Source: Gammaproteobacteria bacterium (GTDB lineage Bacteria; Pseudomonadota; Gammaproteobacteria; Steroidobacterales; Steroidobacteraceae). Taken from it: a DNA stretch of 64,000 nucleotides. Numbering within the stretch: position 1 is the first letter of the stretch; every line of letters starts with the position of its first letter. Positions 17,000 to 26,665 of the stretch are shown in pieces. A program made the position numbers and the translations under genes. The notes under the pieces were generated by a model. That model had not been told where the DNA came from. It worked only from the letters and a program-made list of their open reading frames with translations, and did no database searches. The stretch spans positions 1 to 64,000 of the forward strand of contig JAQGOG010000048.1 in NCBI GenBank assembly GCA_028293765.1, written 5' to 3'.

Positions 17000-17812
17000 T
17001 CATTCGGGCGACTGGCGCGGCATGTCCCCGTGCTTACTTTCATCGGGACCGGGCGACTCGTCATCATCGGGCAACTTGTGGTCATCCAGACCGGGCATCT
17101 TGTCGTCGGTACCGCTGTCACCATGCACCTTGTGAGCGCGCCGCTGAAACCAAAAATTGCGCAGCAACGCGTAGGGATCGTAGGCGGAATCAATAACGTG
17201 GTCGAAAGGCAGCAGGCTCGCGCGACTGTTGACTTTATCCGTGACGGTGAGGCTCGCCTGTATTACCGGGTCGGTGATCTGCCCTTCGATGCTCATGAAC
17301 CGATCTGGAATCAGGCCGAAGGCGTCGCGCACATCCGAGGGCCCCAACAAAGGCAGCATCAGATAGGTCCCCGTGGGCAAGCCCCACTTGCCGAGCGTTT
17401 GTCCGAAGTCTCTATCGTGCTTATCGAGTCCCCACCCGCTGGCCGGATCGAACACACCGCCTATGCCGATAGTCGTGTTGACCACGAAGCGTCCGATATC
17501 GCTGCCGAAGTCGCGGAACTGGCCTTGGAAAATATCGTTGCCGATGGTCTTGGTGTACCCGAGATTGCTGAAGAAGTTCGCCACGCCGGTGCGCACCGGG
17601 CGCGGCGTCACTTTGACATAGCCGCGCGCCACGGGCCGCAAAAGTGCATGATCGAGGGCGGTATTGAACTTGTAAATCGAGCGGTTGAACCGCTCGATGT
17701 GATCGCGTGGATCCCGTTTGCTGCCCTCCGGCAGACTGGCGCAGCCGACCAGGCTGTACGCCAGCACCAACATGACGCTCGCAATAGCAACAGACCGATG
17801 CGAGGTGCGCAT
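17000..17812 (-). CDS. mlaA: MlaA/VacJ family outer-membrane lipoprotein
   Basis: 270 residues. A lipoprotein signal with lipobox LVGC is followed by the MlaA core: RDHIERFNRSIYKFN, ANFFSNLGYTKTIGNDIFQGQF, GRFVVNTTIGIGGVFDPASGWGL and LPTGTYLMLPLLGPSDVRDAFG. MlaA removes misplaced phospholipids from the outer leaflet of the outer membrane, with porins and MlaC. The start at 17810-17812 is chosen for the GGAAGG four bases upstream and because it gives a normal signal peptide. The last 50 residues form an unusual Asp/His/Pro-rich polar tail. No other mla genes are adjacent. Confidence 0.92.
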   Translation of the reverse strand: MRTSHRSVAIASVMLVLAYSLVGCASLPEGSKRDPRDHIERFNRSIYKFNTALDHALLRPVARGYVKVTPRPVRTGVANFFSNLGYTKTIGNDIFQGQFRDFGSDIGRFVVNTTIGIGGVFDPASGWGLDKHDRDFGQTLGKWGLPTGTYLMLPLLGPSDVRDAFGLIPDRFMSIEGQITDPVIQASLTVTDKVNSRASLLPFDHVIDSAYDPYALLRNFWFQRRAHKVHGDSGTDDKMPGLDDHKLPDDDESPGPDESKHGDMPRQSPE

Positions 17813-17881
17813 CCAGCCTTCCGGCGTGGACTGCGGATGCGGCAGCTCCGAGGTCGCACTAATCGGGTTCACAGTTGGCAT

Positions 17882-18485
17882 AGGCTTCCTTCTCTATCGA
17901 TGCGATAGACCTTGCGATGTAGAGTTGACGCGCTTCCGCAGGCGTAGAGAGGTAACTCTAAAGGCCGGCTTTGTGTTCTTGATGTGCGGCTTGCGGCGGG
18001 ACCGAAACAATGTGTACGGAGCGAGACAAATCAGAGCCGCCGCAATGGCAGGGGCAATGTCGGACGGGATCCCGCAAGTAGAGCTGCAGCCCAGGCGCGG
18101 CTGAAGCGGCTGGCTGTGCGAGATTTGCTCCCGCAGAGGCGCTGTGCCAATGCACAACAAACAAGTATGTGACAGAACGTTAATGAGAACTTAACGTGCC
18201 ATCCGCCTACGACTGGTCGGTCAAGCTGCGGCTAGTCAATTGGATCGGGGGCTCCTCGTCGTGCCTCGATTTTCCAGGGGTGATCATCCTTTTTGTAGAT
18301 ACACAAGTGCTGGTCATATTTGTATAACTGAGCGGACGTCAATGGATCGGGCACGAAGATCCTCCCGGAGACGTCTTGGAGAACTGTATACCGTTCGAGC
18401 TGCATCGATCCTTGGTGGGCCGCATCACGGATATTCGCTGGCGCCTGCCGCCGCGTGATCGCCTCATTGCGGGCTTCAGCAGGGG
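17882..18485. other. 604-nt intergenic region with element C copy 3 and a palindrome
   Basis: No convincing gene. Element C recurs at about 18012-18037 (GTGTACGGAG through GACAAATCAGAGC). A perfect 7-bp inverted repeat, ACGTTAA-7 nt-TTAACGT, is at 18177-18197. Open frames here lack ribosome binding sites and family resemblance. The region probably contains the promoters of mlaA (leftward) and the hybrid kinase (rightward). Confidence 0.45.
18177..18197. promoter_or_regulatory. palindromic candidate operator
   Basis: Perfect inverted repeat ACGTTAA / TTAACGT with a 7-nt spacer (TGAGAAC), a geometry suited to a dimeric regulator. It lies about 290 nt upstream of the hybrid kinase and about 365 nt upstream of mlaA. 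Confidence 0.35.
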
Positions 18486-20759
18486 ATGATGAGTAACCGG
18501 GCCACGAGAGTCTGGCGCTTAGCTGCGCAATACTTTCTCGGTAGCGTGGGTCTGGCGTTGGCGACCGTTGGTTCCTACGGGCTCGGGCTCGACCTCGCGA
18601 CCACGAGCTGCGTCTATTTGATCCTCATCGCGCTGCTGTCCCTGACGGGCAGCTTCGTCGGGTCGGTCTTTCTTGCCATCATCGCAGTCGCATGCCTGGC
18701 CCATTTCTTCGCTTCGCCAATCTTCAGTTTCCGGATGGACTCTTCGCAACAGATCGTGCTGACGATCACATTCCTGCTGACGTCGCTCATAGTGACGCGG
18801 CTGGTCGGGAGGGCCCGCAAGCAGACTGCGGCGGCGCTCCAGGCCAAAGAGAAGTTGCGGCAAAGCGAGACGTATCTGGCCGAAGCACAGCGAATCAGTC
18901 AAACCGGCAGCTTCGGCTGGGACGTCTCCAGCGGCGAGCTCCTGTGGTCCGAGGAGACCTTTCGAATCTATGAATACGACCCAACCACGAAACCGACCTG
19001 GGAGCTCGTTCTCCAGCGGGTTCACCCGCAAGAGGTAGCCCTCGCGAAACAGACTCTCGAGCGCGCGTCGCAGGAAGTTGGAGATTTTGATTTCGTACGC
19101 CGCTTGCTGATGCCGGACGGAAGAGTCAAGCACATCCACGTCTTGGCGCGTGTGTTGCGGGATTCATCGGGCGGCCTCGAGTATCGGGGCGCCGTGATGG
19201 ACATTACGGCGAGCAAGCGAGCCGAGGAAGCACTACGCAAAAGCGAAGAGCAATGGCGGGATGTCTTTGAAAATAACCCGACCATGTACTTCATGGTGGA
19301 CGTCGCCGGCAAGATCATGGCGGTGAACCCCTTTGGCGCCGAGCAGCTCGGTTACAGGGTGGATGAGTTAGCCGGTCAGCCGGTGCTCAGCGTTTTTCAC
19401 GAGTCGGAACGCGCAGCGGTCCAAAGAGATGTCGCCATCTGCCTGGACGAAGTCGGCCGAGCCAAGAGCTGGGAGGCTCGGAAGGTTCGTAAGGACGGCA
19501 AAGTGCTCTGGGTTCGCGAAACGGCCAAGGCGGTGCCGCGGGCGGATGGCCCGATTGTCTTGATCGTCTGCGAGGACATCAGCGAGCGCAAGCAGGCCGA
19601 TGCCGACAAGGAGCGCCTCGAGGCTGAGCTCCGCCAGTCGCAGAAAATGGAAGCGATGGGAGCGCTCGCCGGCGGGATCGCGCACGACTTCAACAATATC
19701 CTCGGCGCGATCCTGGGGTACGGCGAGCTTGCGGAAAAGGCCGCGCCCGAGGGTAGTGTCGTGCGCCGCTATGTCGATAACATGATGCACGCCGGCGGTC
19801 GAGGCAAGTCACTCGTCGAACGCATCCTCGCGTTCAGCCGTAGCGGCCTGAGCGACCGAAGTCCAATCAACGTGCAGGCCGTGATCGAGGAAGCACTCGA
19901 GCTGCTTGCCGGTTCACTGGCGCCCAGCGTACGTCTCGAGAAACGGCTCGAGGCCGGCAACGCGGCGGTCATCGGCGATGCGACCCAGTTGCACCAGGTC
20001 GCGATGAATCTCTGCACGAATGCCTTACAGGCCATGGAGAATTTCGGTGTGCTCGAGGTGGCTCTCGATCGGGCGAACGTGGCGCAACGTTGCAGGCTCA
20101 CGCACGGCGATCTCGCCCCTGGTGTCTACGTGCGGCTACTCGTGAGCGACACCGGAAGTGGAATTCCGCCGCACGTGCTCGATCGGATGTTCGACCCTTT
20201 CTTCACGACGAAGGCTGCCGGCGAAGGAACCGGGCTGGGTCTGTCGCTGGTGCATGGCATCGTGTCGGATCTGGGCGGTTCTATCGACGTTCGCACCACC
20301 CTGGGGAGCGGCACGACCTTTACGATCTGGTTACCAATTCGCGGCGAAGCGACCGTCCCTGCGGTCGAGATCGTTACCGAGGTGCCACGCGGTCATGGCC
20401 AATCGGTCATGATCGTTGACGATGAGAGATCGTTGGTTGCGCTCGCCGAAGAGATGCTGACCGAGCTCGGTTACGAGCCCATCGGGTTCAGTTCCAGCAG
20501 GGCGGCCCTGGCGGCATTCCGGGCTGCACCGCAGCGTTTCCATATTGTCCTGACAGACGAGTCGATGCCTGAGCTCATCGGCACCGATCTTGCCCGAGAG
20601 ATTCGCCTGCTGCGGCCCGATATCCCGATCGTACTCACGAGTGGCTACAGCGGTGCGCCGTTGCATGAGCGTGCGCATGCGGTCGCGATCCAGGAAGTTC
20701 TGCGCAAGCCGCTGCTGAGCAAGGATATCGCGGAGTGTTTCGGGCGCATCTTGCGTTGA
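18486..20759 (+). CDS. hybrid sensor histidine kinase with two PAS domains and a receiver
   Basis: 757 residues: four membrane helices resembling the KdpD/DUF4118 type (about 12-100), PAS (about 125-240) with a PAC-like end, second PAS (about 250-375), HisKA with phospho-acceptor His400 (GIAHDFNNILGAI), HATPase_c (DTGSGIPPHVLDRMFDPFFTTK, GTGLGLSLV), and a C-terminal receiver with Asp691 (IVLTDESMPEL). This is a cytoplasm-facing hybrid kinase that probably passes phosphate to another protein. No separate response regulator is adjacent. Start is one of two adjacent ATGs. Confidence 0.93.
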   Translation: MMSNRATRVWRLAAQYFLGSVGLALATVGSYGLGLDLATTSCVYLILIALLSLTGSFVGSVFLAIIAVACLAHFFASPIFSFRMDSSQQIVLTITFLLTSLIVTRLVGRARKQTAAALQAKEKLRQSETYLAEAQRISQTGSFGWDVSSGELLWSEETFRIYEYDPTTKPTWELVLQRVHPQEVALAKQTLERASQEVGDFDFVRRLLMPDGRVKHIHVLARVLRDSSGGLEYRGAVMDITASKRAEEALRKSEEQWRDVFENNPTMYFMVDVAGKIMAVNPFGAEQLGYRVDELAGQPVLSVFHESERAAVQRDVAICLDEVGRAKSWEARKVRKDGKVLWVRETAKAVPRADGPIVLIVCEDISERKQADADKERLEAELRQSQKMEAMGALAGGIAHDFNNILGAILGYGELAEKAAPEGSVVRRYVDNMMHAGGRGKSLVERILAFSRSGLSDRSPINVQAVIEEALELLAGSLAPSVRLEKRLEAGNAAVIGDATQLHQVAMNLCTNALQAMENFGVLEVALDRANVAQRCRLTHGDLAPGVYVRLLVSDTGSGIPPHVLDRMFDPFFTTKAAGEGTGLGLSLVHGIVSDLGGSIDVRTTLGSGTTFTIWLPIRGEATVPAVEIVTEVPRGHGQSVMIVDDERSLVALAEEMLTELGYEPIGFSSSRAALAAFRAAPQRFHIVLTDESMPELIGTDLAREIRLLRPDIPIVLTSGYSGAPLHERAHAVAIQEVLRKPLLSKDIAECFGRILR

Positions 20760-20803
20760 TTCGAACGGCCGCTACGCGATATTTCGAGCCGCGGAGGGCG
20801 GGT

Positions 20804-22861
20804 GTGGTCGGAGGTCATGACAAATTGCGGACTGAGTGGAGTCTTATTGAGGAGAGAGCAACGAGCAGAGCTTTCAGAGCGGCCCTGTTGAGCGGCCTGT
20901 TGGCTTTTCTTTCGACGGGCGGCGTTCAGGCGCAGGCGCCATTGGCAGCAGGCTCACCACAGGCCGCGGGCCACGAAGTCTTCGCCACGCGATGTGCATC
21001 ATGCCACGGCACCAACGCGACCGGCGGAGAGTTCGCGCCGTCCATTGTGGACCGGGTTCCGGTGCACACTGATGACGATCTGAGAGAGCTGTTGCACAAT
21101 GGTCTGCTGTCCTCGGGCATGCCGGCATTTCCGGATATCGTCGATCCAGAGCGAGCCAACCTCATCAGTTTTCTGCGAACTCTCAAGCCGTCTGCTGGCA
21201 CGGTGGCTGCGCGCGCCGCAGTCACGCTGCAGGGTGGGAAGACGTTGGAGGGCGTAGCCCTAAACCGTTCCGCCGGCGGCATGCAGCTGTTGGGAGACGA
21301 CCATCGGCTGTACCTGCTGCGCAAAACAGACGCGGGTACTTATAGAAGCGTCACTTCGCAGTCCGATTGGCCGAGCTATAACGGCCAAACGACGGGCAGC
21401 CGCTATAGCGCGCTGAGTCAGATCACCACCGCCAATGCCTCCCGGCTGCAGGCAAAGTGGGTGTTCACGCTGCGTAACACCAGTGAAATCGAAGCAACAC
21501 CGGTCGTCGCTGACGGCGTGATGTATGTGACCTACGCCAATGAGTGCTTCGCGCTCGATGCGGGCAGTGGACGCCAGATTTGGCATTATCAGCGTCCGCG
21601 CACAAGAGGAATTGGCGGAGTGGCCGCAAAAGGCGCGAACCGCGGTGCGGCAGTAGCCGGGGACAGGGTGTTTATGGCGACTGACAATGCTCACCTGATT
21701 GCGCTGGACCGCACTACTGGCAAGCTGATCTGGGACACCGCGATGGCCGATTGGCATCAGAATTACAATGCCACGAGTGCACCGCTCGCTGTCGGCACGA
21801 TGGTGGTCTCCGGCATCGCAGGCGGAGATGAGGGGGCGCGCGGCTTTGTGGTCGCATATGACCAGACCACCGGTAAGGAGGTGTGGCGCTTCTGGACGGT
21901 GCCGAAACCAGGCGAACCGGGCTCCGAAACCTGGCAGGGAGCGGCGATCGACCATCCAGGCGGATCGACCTGGATGACTGGAACCTACGATCAAGAACTG
22001 CACACTCTTTACTGGCCCGTCGGCAATCCCGGCCCCGACCTCATCGGAGACGACCGCCTGGGCGACAATCTCTATACCGACTCGATCGTCGCGCTCGATC
22101 CCGACACGGGCAAACTGAAGTGGTACTTTCAATTCACGCCGCATGACGTGCATGACTTCGACGCTATGGCTCCGCCGTCGCTGATCGATGCGACCTGGCA
22201 GGGCAAACCGCGCAAGTTGATGGTTCAGGCCAACCGCAACGGATTTCTCTATGTGCTGGACCGCACCAACGGAAAATTTCTTCTGGGGCGCGCTTATACG
22301 AAGAGGTTGACCTGGGCCACTGGCCTGACACCTGAGGGCCGGCCGCTCGTCGCTTCGGGCCACGATGCGACGTATGAGGGCAGGTTGAGCTGTCCCTGGC
22401 TGAATGGGGCGTCAAACTGGTATTCGGCCTCCTGGAATCCGCTGACGTCGCTCTATTACGTACAGACCAACGACAAGTGCGGAATCTTCACGCGCACCGA
22501 CATGCACTATCAAGAGGGGCGGGGTTTTATGGGCGGCTCATTCAGCGGCGACCCGGCCGATCCGGGACAACGCATCCTGCGGGCATTTGATATCCACACC
22601 GGCAAGGCAGTATGGGAGCTTCCCCAGACCGGCGACGGCAGTACCTTCGGGGGCGTGCTCAGCACAGCCGGTGGGCTGGTCTTCTATGGAGCCGACGACT
22701 ACTCCTTTGCCGCCGCGGACGCGAAGACCGGTAAGCCGCTTTGGAGTTTCCAGGCCAACCAGCCCCCGCATGCTTCGCCGATGACTTATCTGTTCGACGA
22801 GCAGCAATATGTTGCTGTCGCGATCGGTTCGGACGTCATTGCCTTCGGACTTCCGAACTAG
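20804..22861 (+). CDS. PQQ-dependent dehydrogenase with N-terminal cytochrome c
   Basis: About 685 residues: signal-peptide-like segment (ALLSGLLAFLSTGGVQAQA), a cytochrome c domain with the haem motif CASCH and axial Met in SSGMPAFP, then an eight-bladed PQQ propeller (SRYSALSQITTANASRLQAKW at its start, GNPGPDLIGDDRLGDNLYTD, QFTPHDVHDFD). The Asp in NPGPD is the expected catalytic base. Type II quinohaemoproteins carry cytochrome c at the C-terminus, so the order is reversed here. It should oxidise an alcohol or sugar in the periplasm. The GTG at 20804 has a GGAGGG upstream and is my best start; the frame stays open upstream to at least 20735. Confidence 0.88.
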   Translation: MVGGHDKLRTEWSLIEERATSRAFRAALLSGLLAFLSTGGVQAQAPLAAGSPQAAGHEVFATRCASCHGTNATGGEFAPSIVDRVPVHTDDDLRELLHNGLLSSGMPAFPDIVDPERANLISFLRTLKPSAGTVAARAAVTLQGGKTLEGVALNRSAGGMQLLGDDHRLYLLRKTDAGTYRSVTSQSDWPSYNGQTTGSRYSALSQITTANASRLQAKWVFTLRNTSEIEATPVVADGVMYVTYANECFALDAGSGRQIWHYQRPRTRGIGGVAAKGANRGAAVAGDRVFMATDNAHLIALDRTTGKLIWDTAMADWHQNYNATSAPLAVGTMVVSGIAGGDEGARGFVVAYDQTTGKEVWRFWTVPKPGEPGSETWQGAAIDHPGGSTWMTGTYDQELHTLYWPVGNPGPDLIGDDRLGDNLYTDSIVALDPDTGKLKWYFQFTPHDVHDFDAMAPPSLIDATWQGKPRKLMVQANRNGFLYVLDRTNGKFLLGRAYTKRLTWATGLTPEGRPLVASGHDATYEGRLSCPWLNGASNWYSASWNPLTSLYYVQTNDKCGIFTRTDMHYQEGRGFMGGSFSGDPADPGQRILRAFDIHTGKAVWELPQTGDGSTFGGVLSTAGGLVFYGADDYSFAAADAKTGKPLWSFQANQPPHASPMTYLFDEQQYVAVAIGSDVIAFGLPN

Positions 22862-22982
22862 GGAGCCTGTGCTGAAGGGGGAAGATCGCTTTCCGCGGCT
22901 GCCGTTTCCGATGCTGAAAATCGCGCTCCCGACTGCCGTCAACGTTAAGATGAGCGCAGCCGCAGGACACCAGGACAGGATC

Positions 22983-23612
22983 ATGCAACTGATCGGAATG
23001 CTCGACTCCCCGTACGTCCGGCGCGTCGCCGTGTCATTACAATTCCTCGGATTGTCGTTCGAGCATCGTTCCCTGTCGGTGTTCCGCACGTTCGAGCAGT
23101 TCAGGGAGCTCAACCCAGTGGTGAAGGCCCCATCCCTGATATGCGAGGACGGCACGGTCTTGATGGACTCCACGCTCATCCTCGAATACGCCGAGAGCAT
23201 CGCAGCCCCAGCGAAATCCTTGATGCCGCAAAGCGTTGCCACGCGCCAATACGCATTGCGCATCATTGGCTTGGCGCTGGCGGCATGCGAGAAGAGCGTG
23301 CAGGTTATCTACGAGCGCAATCTACGGCCGCCCGAGAAGCAGCACGCGCCCTGGATCTCCAGAGTGACGGGCCAGCTCCTCGCAGCCTATGGTGCACTGG
23401 AAACCGAGCTGGCCCGAAGACCCTTGAGCGTCGAGCCGATGGATCAGGCGGGGATCACGACGGCGGTGGCTTGGAACTTCACCCACGAGATGCTGGCTGA
23501 TGTCGTCCCGGAAAAGGACTTTCCCGCTCTGGGCGCGCTCTCGGCGCAAGCGGAGCGGTTACCGCAGTTCGCGGCCGCCCCGCATGGGCCTGATACATAT
23601 GGCCAGGCCTGA
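22983..23612 (+). CDS. glutathione S-transferase family protein
   Basis: 209 residues. An N-terminal thioredoxin-fold half (MQLIGMLDSPYVRRVAVSLQ, the cis-Pro region VVKAPSLI, then ED.TVLMDSTLILEYAE) is joined to an all-helical C-terminal half. The Ser/Tyr near DSPYVRR fits the glutathione-activating position of beta/theta-like enzymes. The start is set at 22983, where GST homology begins. The substrate cannot be inferred. Confidence 0.88.
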   Translation: MQLIGMLDSPYVRRVAVSLQFLGLSFEHRSLSVFRTFEQFRELNPVVKAPSLICEDGTVLMDSTLILEYAESIAAPAKSLMPQSVATRQYALRIIGLALAACEKSVQVIYERNLRPPEKQHAPWISRVTGQLLAAYGALETELARRPLSVEPMDQAGITTAVAWNFTHEMLADVVPEKDFPALGALSAQAERLPQFAAAPHGPDTYGQA

Positions 23613-23627
23613 GGCGATTATCTGCGG

Positions 23628-25001
23628 ATGACTGAATTTTCTACTTTGGCACTGATCGACCCTCTACAGCGCGGCCTCAAAGAGGTGGGATATGGACAGA
23701 TGACGCCGGTTCAGGCGTCGAGCCTACCGGCCATCCTGGCGGGGCGAGACGTTGTTGCCCAGGCGCGTACCGGTAGTGGAAAAACCGCAGCGTTCGCACT
23801 TGGGCTGCTATCGGCACTGAATGCCACGTCGAGCAAGCTACAAGGGCTGGTACTATGCCCCACGCGTGAATTGGCTGACCAGGTCAGTCGCGAGATTCGC
23901 CGACTCGCGAGGTTCATTCCGAACGTGAAAGTGCTGACGTTGTGCGGTGGTGTGCCGCTGCGACCGCACCTCGCCTCGCTGTCCCACGAACCAAATATCG
24001 TCGTTGGCACGCCGGGTCGTATTCTCGAGCTGATACAGAAGGAAGCATTGCCGCTCAAAGCCATCCGTGTGCTGGTGCTGGATGAAGCCGATCGCATGCT
24101 CGATATGGGCTTTGCGGACGATCTGCGCAGCATCCTCGAGGCCACGCCGACGCAACGTCAGACATTGCTTTTTTCCGCGACGATGCCGCAATCGATCCGG
24201 GAGATCAGTCGAGAATTGCAACGTGATCCCCTCGACATCACGTTGCACATCGAGCCCGATGAGACAACCATCGAGCAGACCTTCTTCGAAGTTGAGGCGG
24301 AGCAGAAGCTCGCAGCGCTCGAAGCGCTGCTCCTGCAGTACCGCCCGGAATCCGCAGTTGTGTTCTGCAATACCCGAGAGGACGTCCGTGCGGTGGCCGG
24401 AGAGCTGGCCGCTCATGACTTCGCAGTGCTGGCCCTGCACGGGGAACTCGATCAACGCGAACGTGAGGAAATGCTGGTGCGCTTCGCCAATCGCAGTTGC
24501 ACGGTTCTGGTCGCCTCCGACGTTGCAGCGCGCGGGCTCGACATCACTGATCTTCCAATGGTGATCAACTTCGATCTTGCGACCAACGCCGATACGCATC
24601 TGCATCGCATCGGCCGCACTGGTCGGGCCGGCCGTCGGGGTGTAGCCCTAAGTCTCTGCCTGTCACGTGAATCGAATCGCGCGAAACTGATCGAGGATTG
24701 CCTCGGCGAACCGCTTCAGTGGGCTAAACCGGCCTTTTCCACCGATAGCACGCCGTTGGCGGCTCCTTTCGTCACGCTTGCCGTCGACGCAGGTCGTCAG
24801 CAAAAGCTGCGCCCCGGCGACCTGCTGGGCGCGCTCACCGGCGATGCGGGAATTCCAGCCGCGGCTGTCGGAAAAATAGACGTGTTTCCCACGCGCACCT
24901 ATGTCGCTGTCGCGCGCGATTGGCATGAAAAGGCGTTGCAGCGTTTACGCGCAGGTAAGATCAAAGGCAGAACCATCCGGGTTCGCAGGATCGGCAGTTA
25001 G
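23628..25001 (+). CDS. dbpA: DEAD-box ATP-dependent RNA helicase DbpA
   Basis: 457 residues with all helicase motifs: Q motif region, ARTGSGKT (I), PTRELA (Ia), TPGR (Ib), DEAD (II), SAT (III), ARGLDI (V) and HRIGRTGRAG (VI). A C-terminal RRM-like domain follows (KIDVFPTRTYVAVARDWHEKALQRL then KGRTIRVR), the mark of DbpA, which binds hairpin 92 of 23S rRNA during 50S assembly. The RhlE-type helicase gene begins at the very next base, so the two are co-transcribed. Confidence 0.94.
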   Translation: MTEFSTLALIDPLQRGLKEVGYGQMTPVQASSLPAILAGRDVVAQARTGSGKTAAFALGLLSALNATSSKLQGLVLCPTRELADQVSREIRRLARFIPNVKVLTLCGGVPLRPHLASLSHEPNIVVGTPGRILELIQKEALPLKAIRVLVLDEADRMLDMGFADDLRSILEATPTQRQTLLFSATMPQSIREISRELQRDPLDITLHIEPDETTIEQTFFEVEAEQKLAALEALLLQYRPESAVVFCNTREDVRAVAGELAAHDFAVLALHGELDQREREEMLVRFANRSCTVLVASDVAARGLDITDLPMVINFDLATNADTHLHRIGRTGRAGRRGVALSLCLSRESNRAKLIEDCLGEPLQWAKPAFSTDSTPLAAPFVTLAVDAGRQQKLRPGDLLGALTGDAGIPAAAVGKIDVFPTRTYVAVARDWHEKALQRLRAGKIKGRTIRVRRIGS

Positions 25002-26156
25002 ATGCCATTCTCCCTCCTAGGCTTATCGCCCGAATTGCTGCGTGCCGTCGGCGAGAGCAACTATCCCGCCCCGACTCCGATCCAGAAAGAGGCGATACCG
25101 GCGATTCTCAAGGGCAAGGACGTGTGGGCCTGCGCCCAGACCGGGTCGGGCAAGACGGCTGCCTTTGCATTGCCACTGCTGCAGAACACGCTGAACCTTG
25201 ACCGCGGGCCGCCGCTTCGCGTTCGCACGCTGATACTGGTCCCCACGCGTGAACTCGCGGCACAGGTTGGGGAATCGATGCAACTCTTTGCCGGCTACCT
25301 GCGACAACCGGTCAAGGTGATCGCCGTCTTCGGCGGCGTATCCATCAATCCACAGATGATGGCATTGCGCGGTGGCGCCGACATCGTCGTAGCTACCCCC
25401 GGACGCCTGTTGGATTTGGTGGACCATAATGCGCTGCGGATTGGGGACGTAACAACGCTGGTGCTCGACGAGGCTGACCGACTTTTGGATCTGGGATTTG
25501 CCGATGAGCTGGCGAGCATCATTGAACGACTGCCACAGCGGCGACAGAACCTCCTGTTCTCCGCAACGTTTCCGGCGGCCGTCCGAGCACTTGCGGAGCA
25601 GTCACTACACGATCCGATTCGTATCGATGTGCCTGCGACCGCCGTCACGCAACCTGCCATCCTGCAGCGGTCCATTCATGTCGACGCGGCGCGCCGCACC
25701 CAGCTTCTACGTCACCTCATTAACAAACATGGCTGGACCCGGACTCTGGTATTCGTCGCGACCCGATACTCGACCGGACACGTGGCGGAGAAATTGCGCC
25801 GGGCAGGAATCCCGGCGGCTGCGTTCAGCGGCGACCTGAGTCAGGGCGCTAGAACCAAAGCGCTCGCCGATTTCAAGGCAGCTCGTGTAAAGGTTCTCAT
25901 CGCCACCGATGTCGCAGCTCGCGGCATCGATATCGCGCAGTTACCGGCAGTCGTGAATTACGACCTGCCGCGCTCAACCACCGACTATGTGCATCGCATA
26001 GGCCGCACGGGACGTGCAGGTGAAAGCGGCGTCGCGGTGAGTTTCGTCCCCGCCAATCTCGAGGACCACTTCCGCCTGATCGAAAAGCGTCAGGGCGTGC
26101 GTGTGCCGCGCGAGATCATCGCAGGGTTCGAACCGAGTGGCGGACGCTCGTCGTAG
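25002..26156 (+). CDS. rhlE: DEAD-box RNA helicase, RhlE type
   Basis: 384 residues, with FSLLGLSPELLRAVGESNYPAPTPIQKEAIPAI-like Q-motif region, AQTGSGKT, PTRELAAQVGES, TPGRLLDLVDH, DEADRLLDLGF, SATF, ARGIDIAQLPAVVNYDLP and HRIGRTGRAGE. It lacks the DbpA RRM and has only a short tail, like RhlE/RhlB-size helicases. It begins at the base after the dbpA stop. Probable role: RNA remodelling in ribosome assembly, decay or cold adaptation. Confidence 0.92.
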   Translation: MPFSLLGLSPELLRAVGESNYPAPTPIQKEAIPAILKGKDVWACAQTGSGKTAAFALPLLQNTLNLDRGPPLRVRTLILVPTRELAAQVGESMQLFAGYLRQPVKVIAVFGGVSINPQMMALRGGADIVVATPGRLLDLVDHNALRIGDVTTLVLDEADRLLDLGFADELASIIERLPQRRQNLLFSATFPAAVRALAEQSLHDPIRIDVPATAVTQPAILQRSIHVDAARRTQLLRHLINKHGWTRTLVFVATRYSTGHVAEKLRRAGIPAAAFSGDLSQGARTKALADFKAARVKVLIATDVAARGIDIAQLPAVVNYDLPRSTTDYVHRIGRTGRAGESGVAVSFVPANLEDHFRLIEKRQGVRVPREIIAGFEPSGGRSS

Positions 26157-26182
26157 CCGGCGGCCTCGTTACCGGATCCGGG

Positions 26183-26665
26183 TCAGCCAAGTAACGCCTG
26201 CCGCCGCGCAAGACTCTCCGCGGGCCAGTATTTGTTTCGTTCGTAGTAGCCAGGGACTGAGGGCTTGTCGGGCGGCAGAAGTATCCACGGTTGCCTGCTC
26301 GACGTGAAGATGTGGATGTCCGGCGGCAAACGATCCGGTTCGTCCAGGGTTCCTACGCGAACGAATCTAAGCGCGTCACCTGCGCCTGCATAGTTGCTCC
26401 AGAGAGCGATACGGCACTGAGGGCAGCGGATGATCTTCTGTCCCTTGCCGCTATTCGACGGCGTGTTCACCGCCTCCGGCACACCACACTGCAGAACGAC
26501 GCGGTCGGCTTCGATCAGGGCGTTGTGTGCGAACGCCGACCCGGTTTCGCGCTGACACCACCTGCAGTGACAGCAATGCACGAACAACGGCTTGCTCGTC
26601 ATCAGATATCGTACTGCGCGGCAGGTGCAACCACCTTCCAGCGTAGCCGAGTTGTTGTCGGTCAT
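26183..26665 (-). CDS. GFA/CENP-V family zinc-binding protein
   Basis: 160 residues. The zinc-binding Cys pattern of the glutathione-dependent formaldehyde-activating family is present: GGCTCRAVRY near residue 12, CHCRWCQRETGSAF at about 32-45 and CPQCRIALWS at about 80-90. Members bind zinc and may bind glutathione-formaldehyde adducts; many have unknown roles. It is convergent with the rhlE gene. Confidence 0.93.
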   Translation of the reverse strand: MTDNNSATLEGGCTCRAVRYLMTSKPLFVHCCHCRWCQRETGSAFAHNALIEADRVVLQCGVPEAVNTPSNSGKGQKIIRCPQCRIALWSNYAGAGDALRFVRVGTLDEPDRLPPDIHIFTSSRQPWILLPPDKPSVPGYYERNKYWPAESLARRQALLG

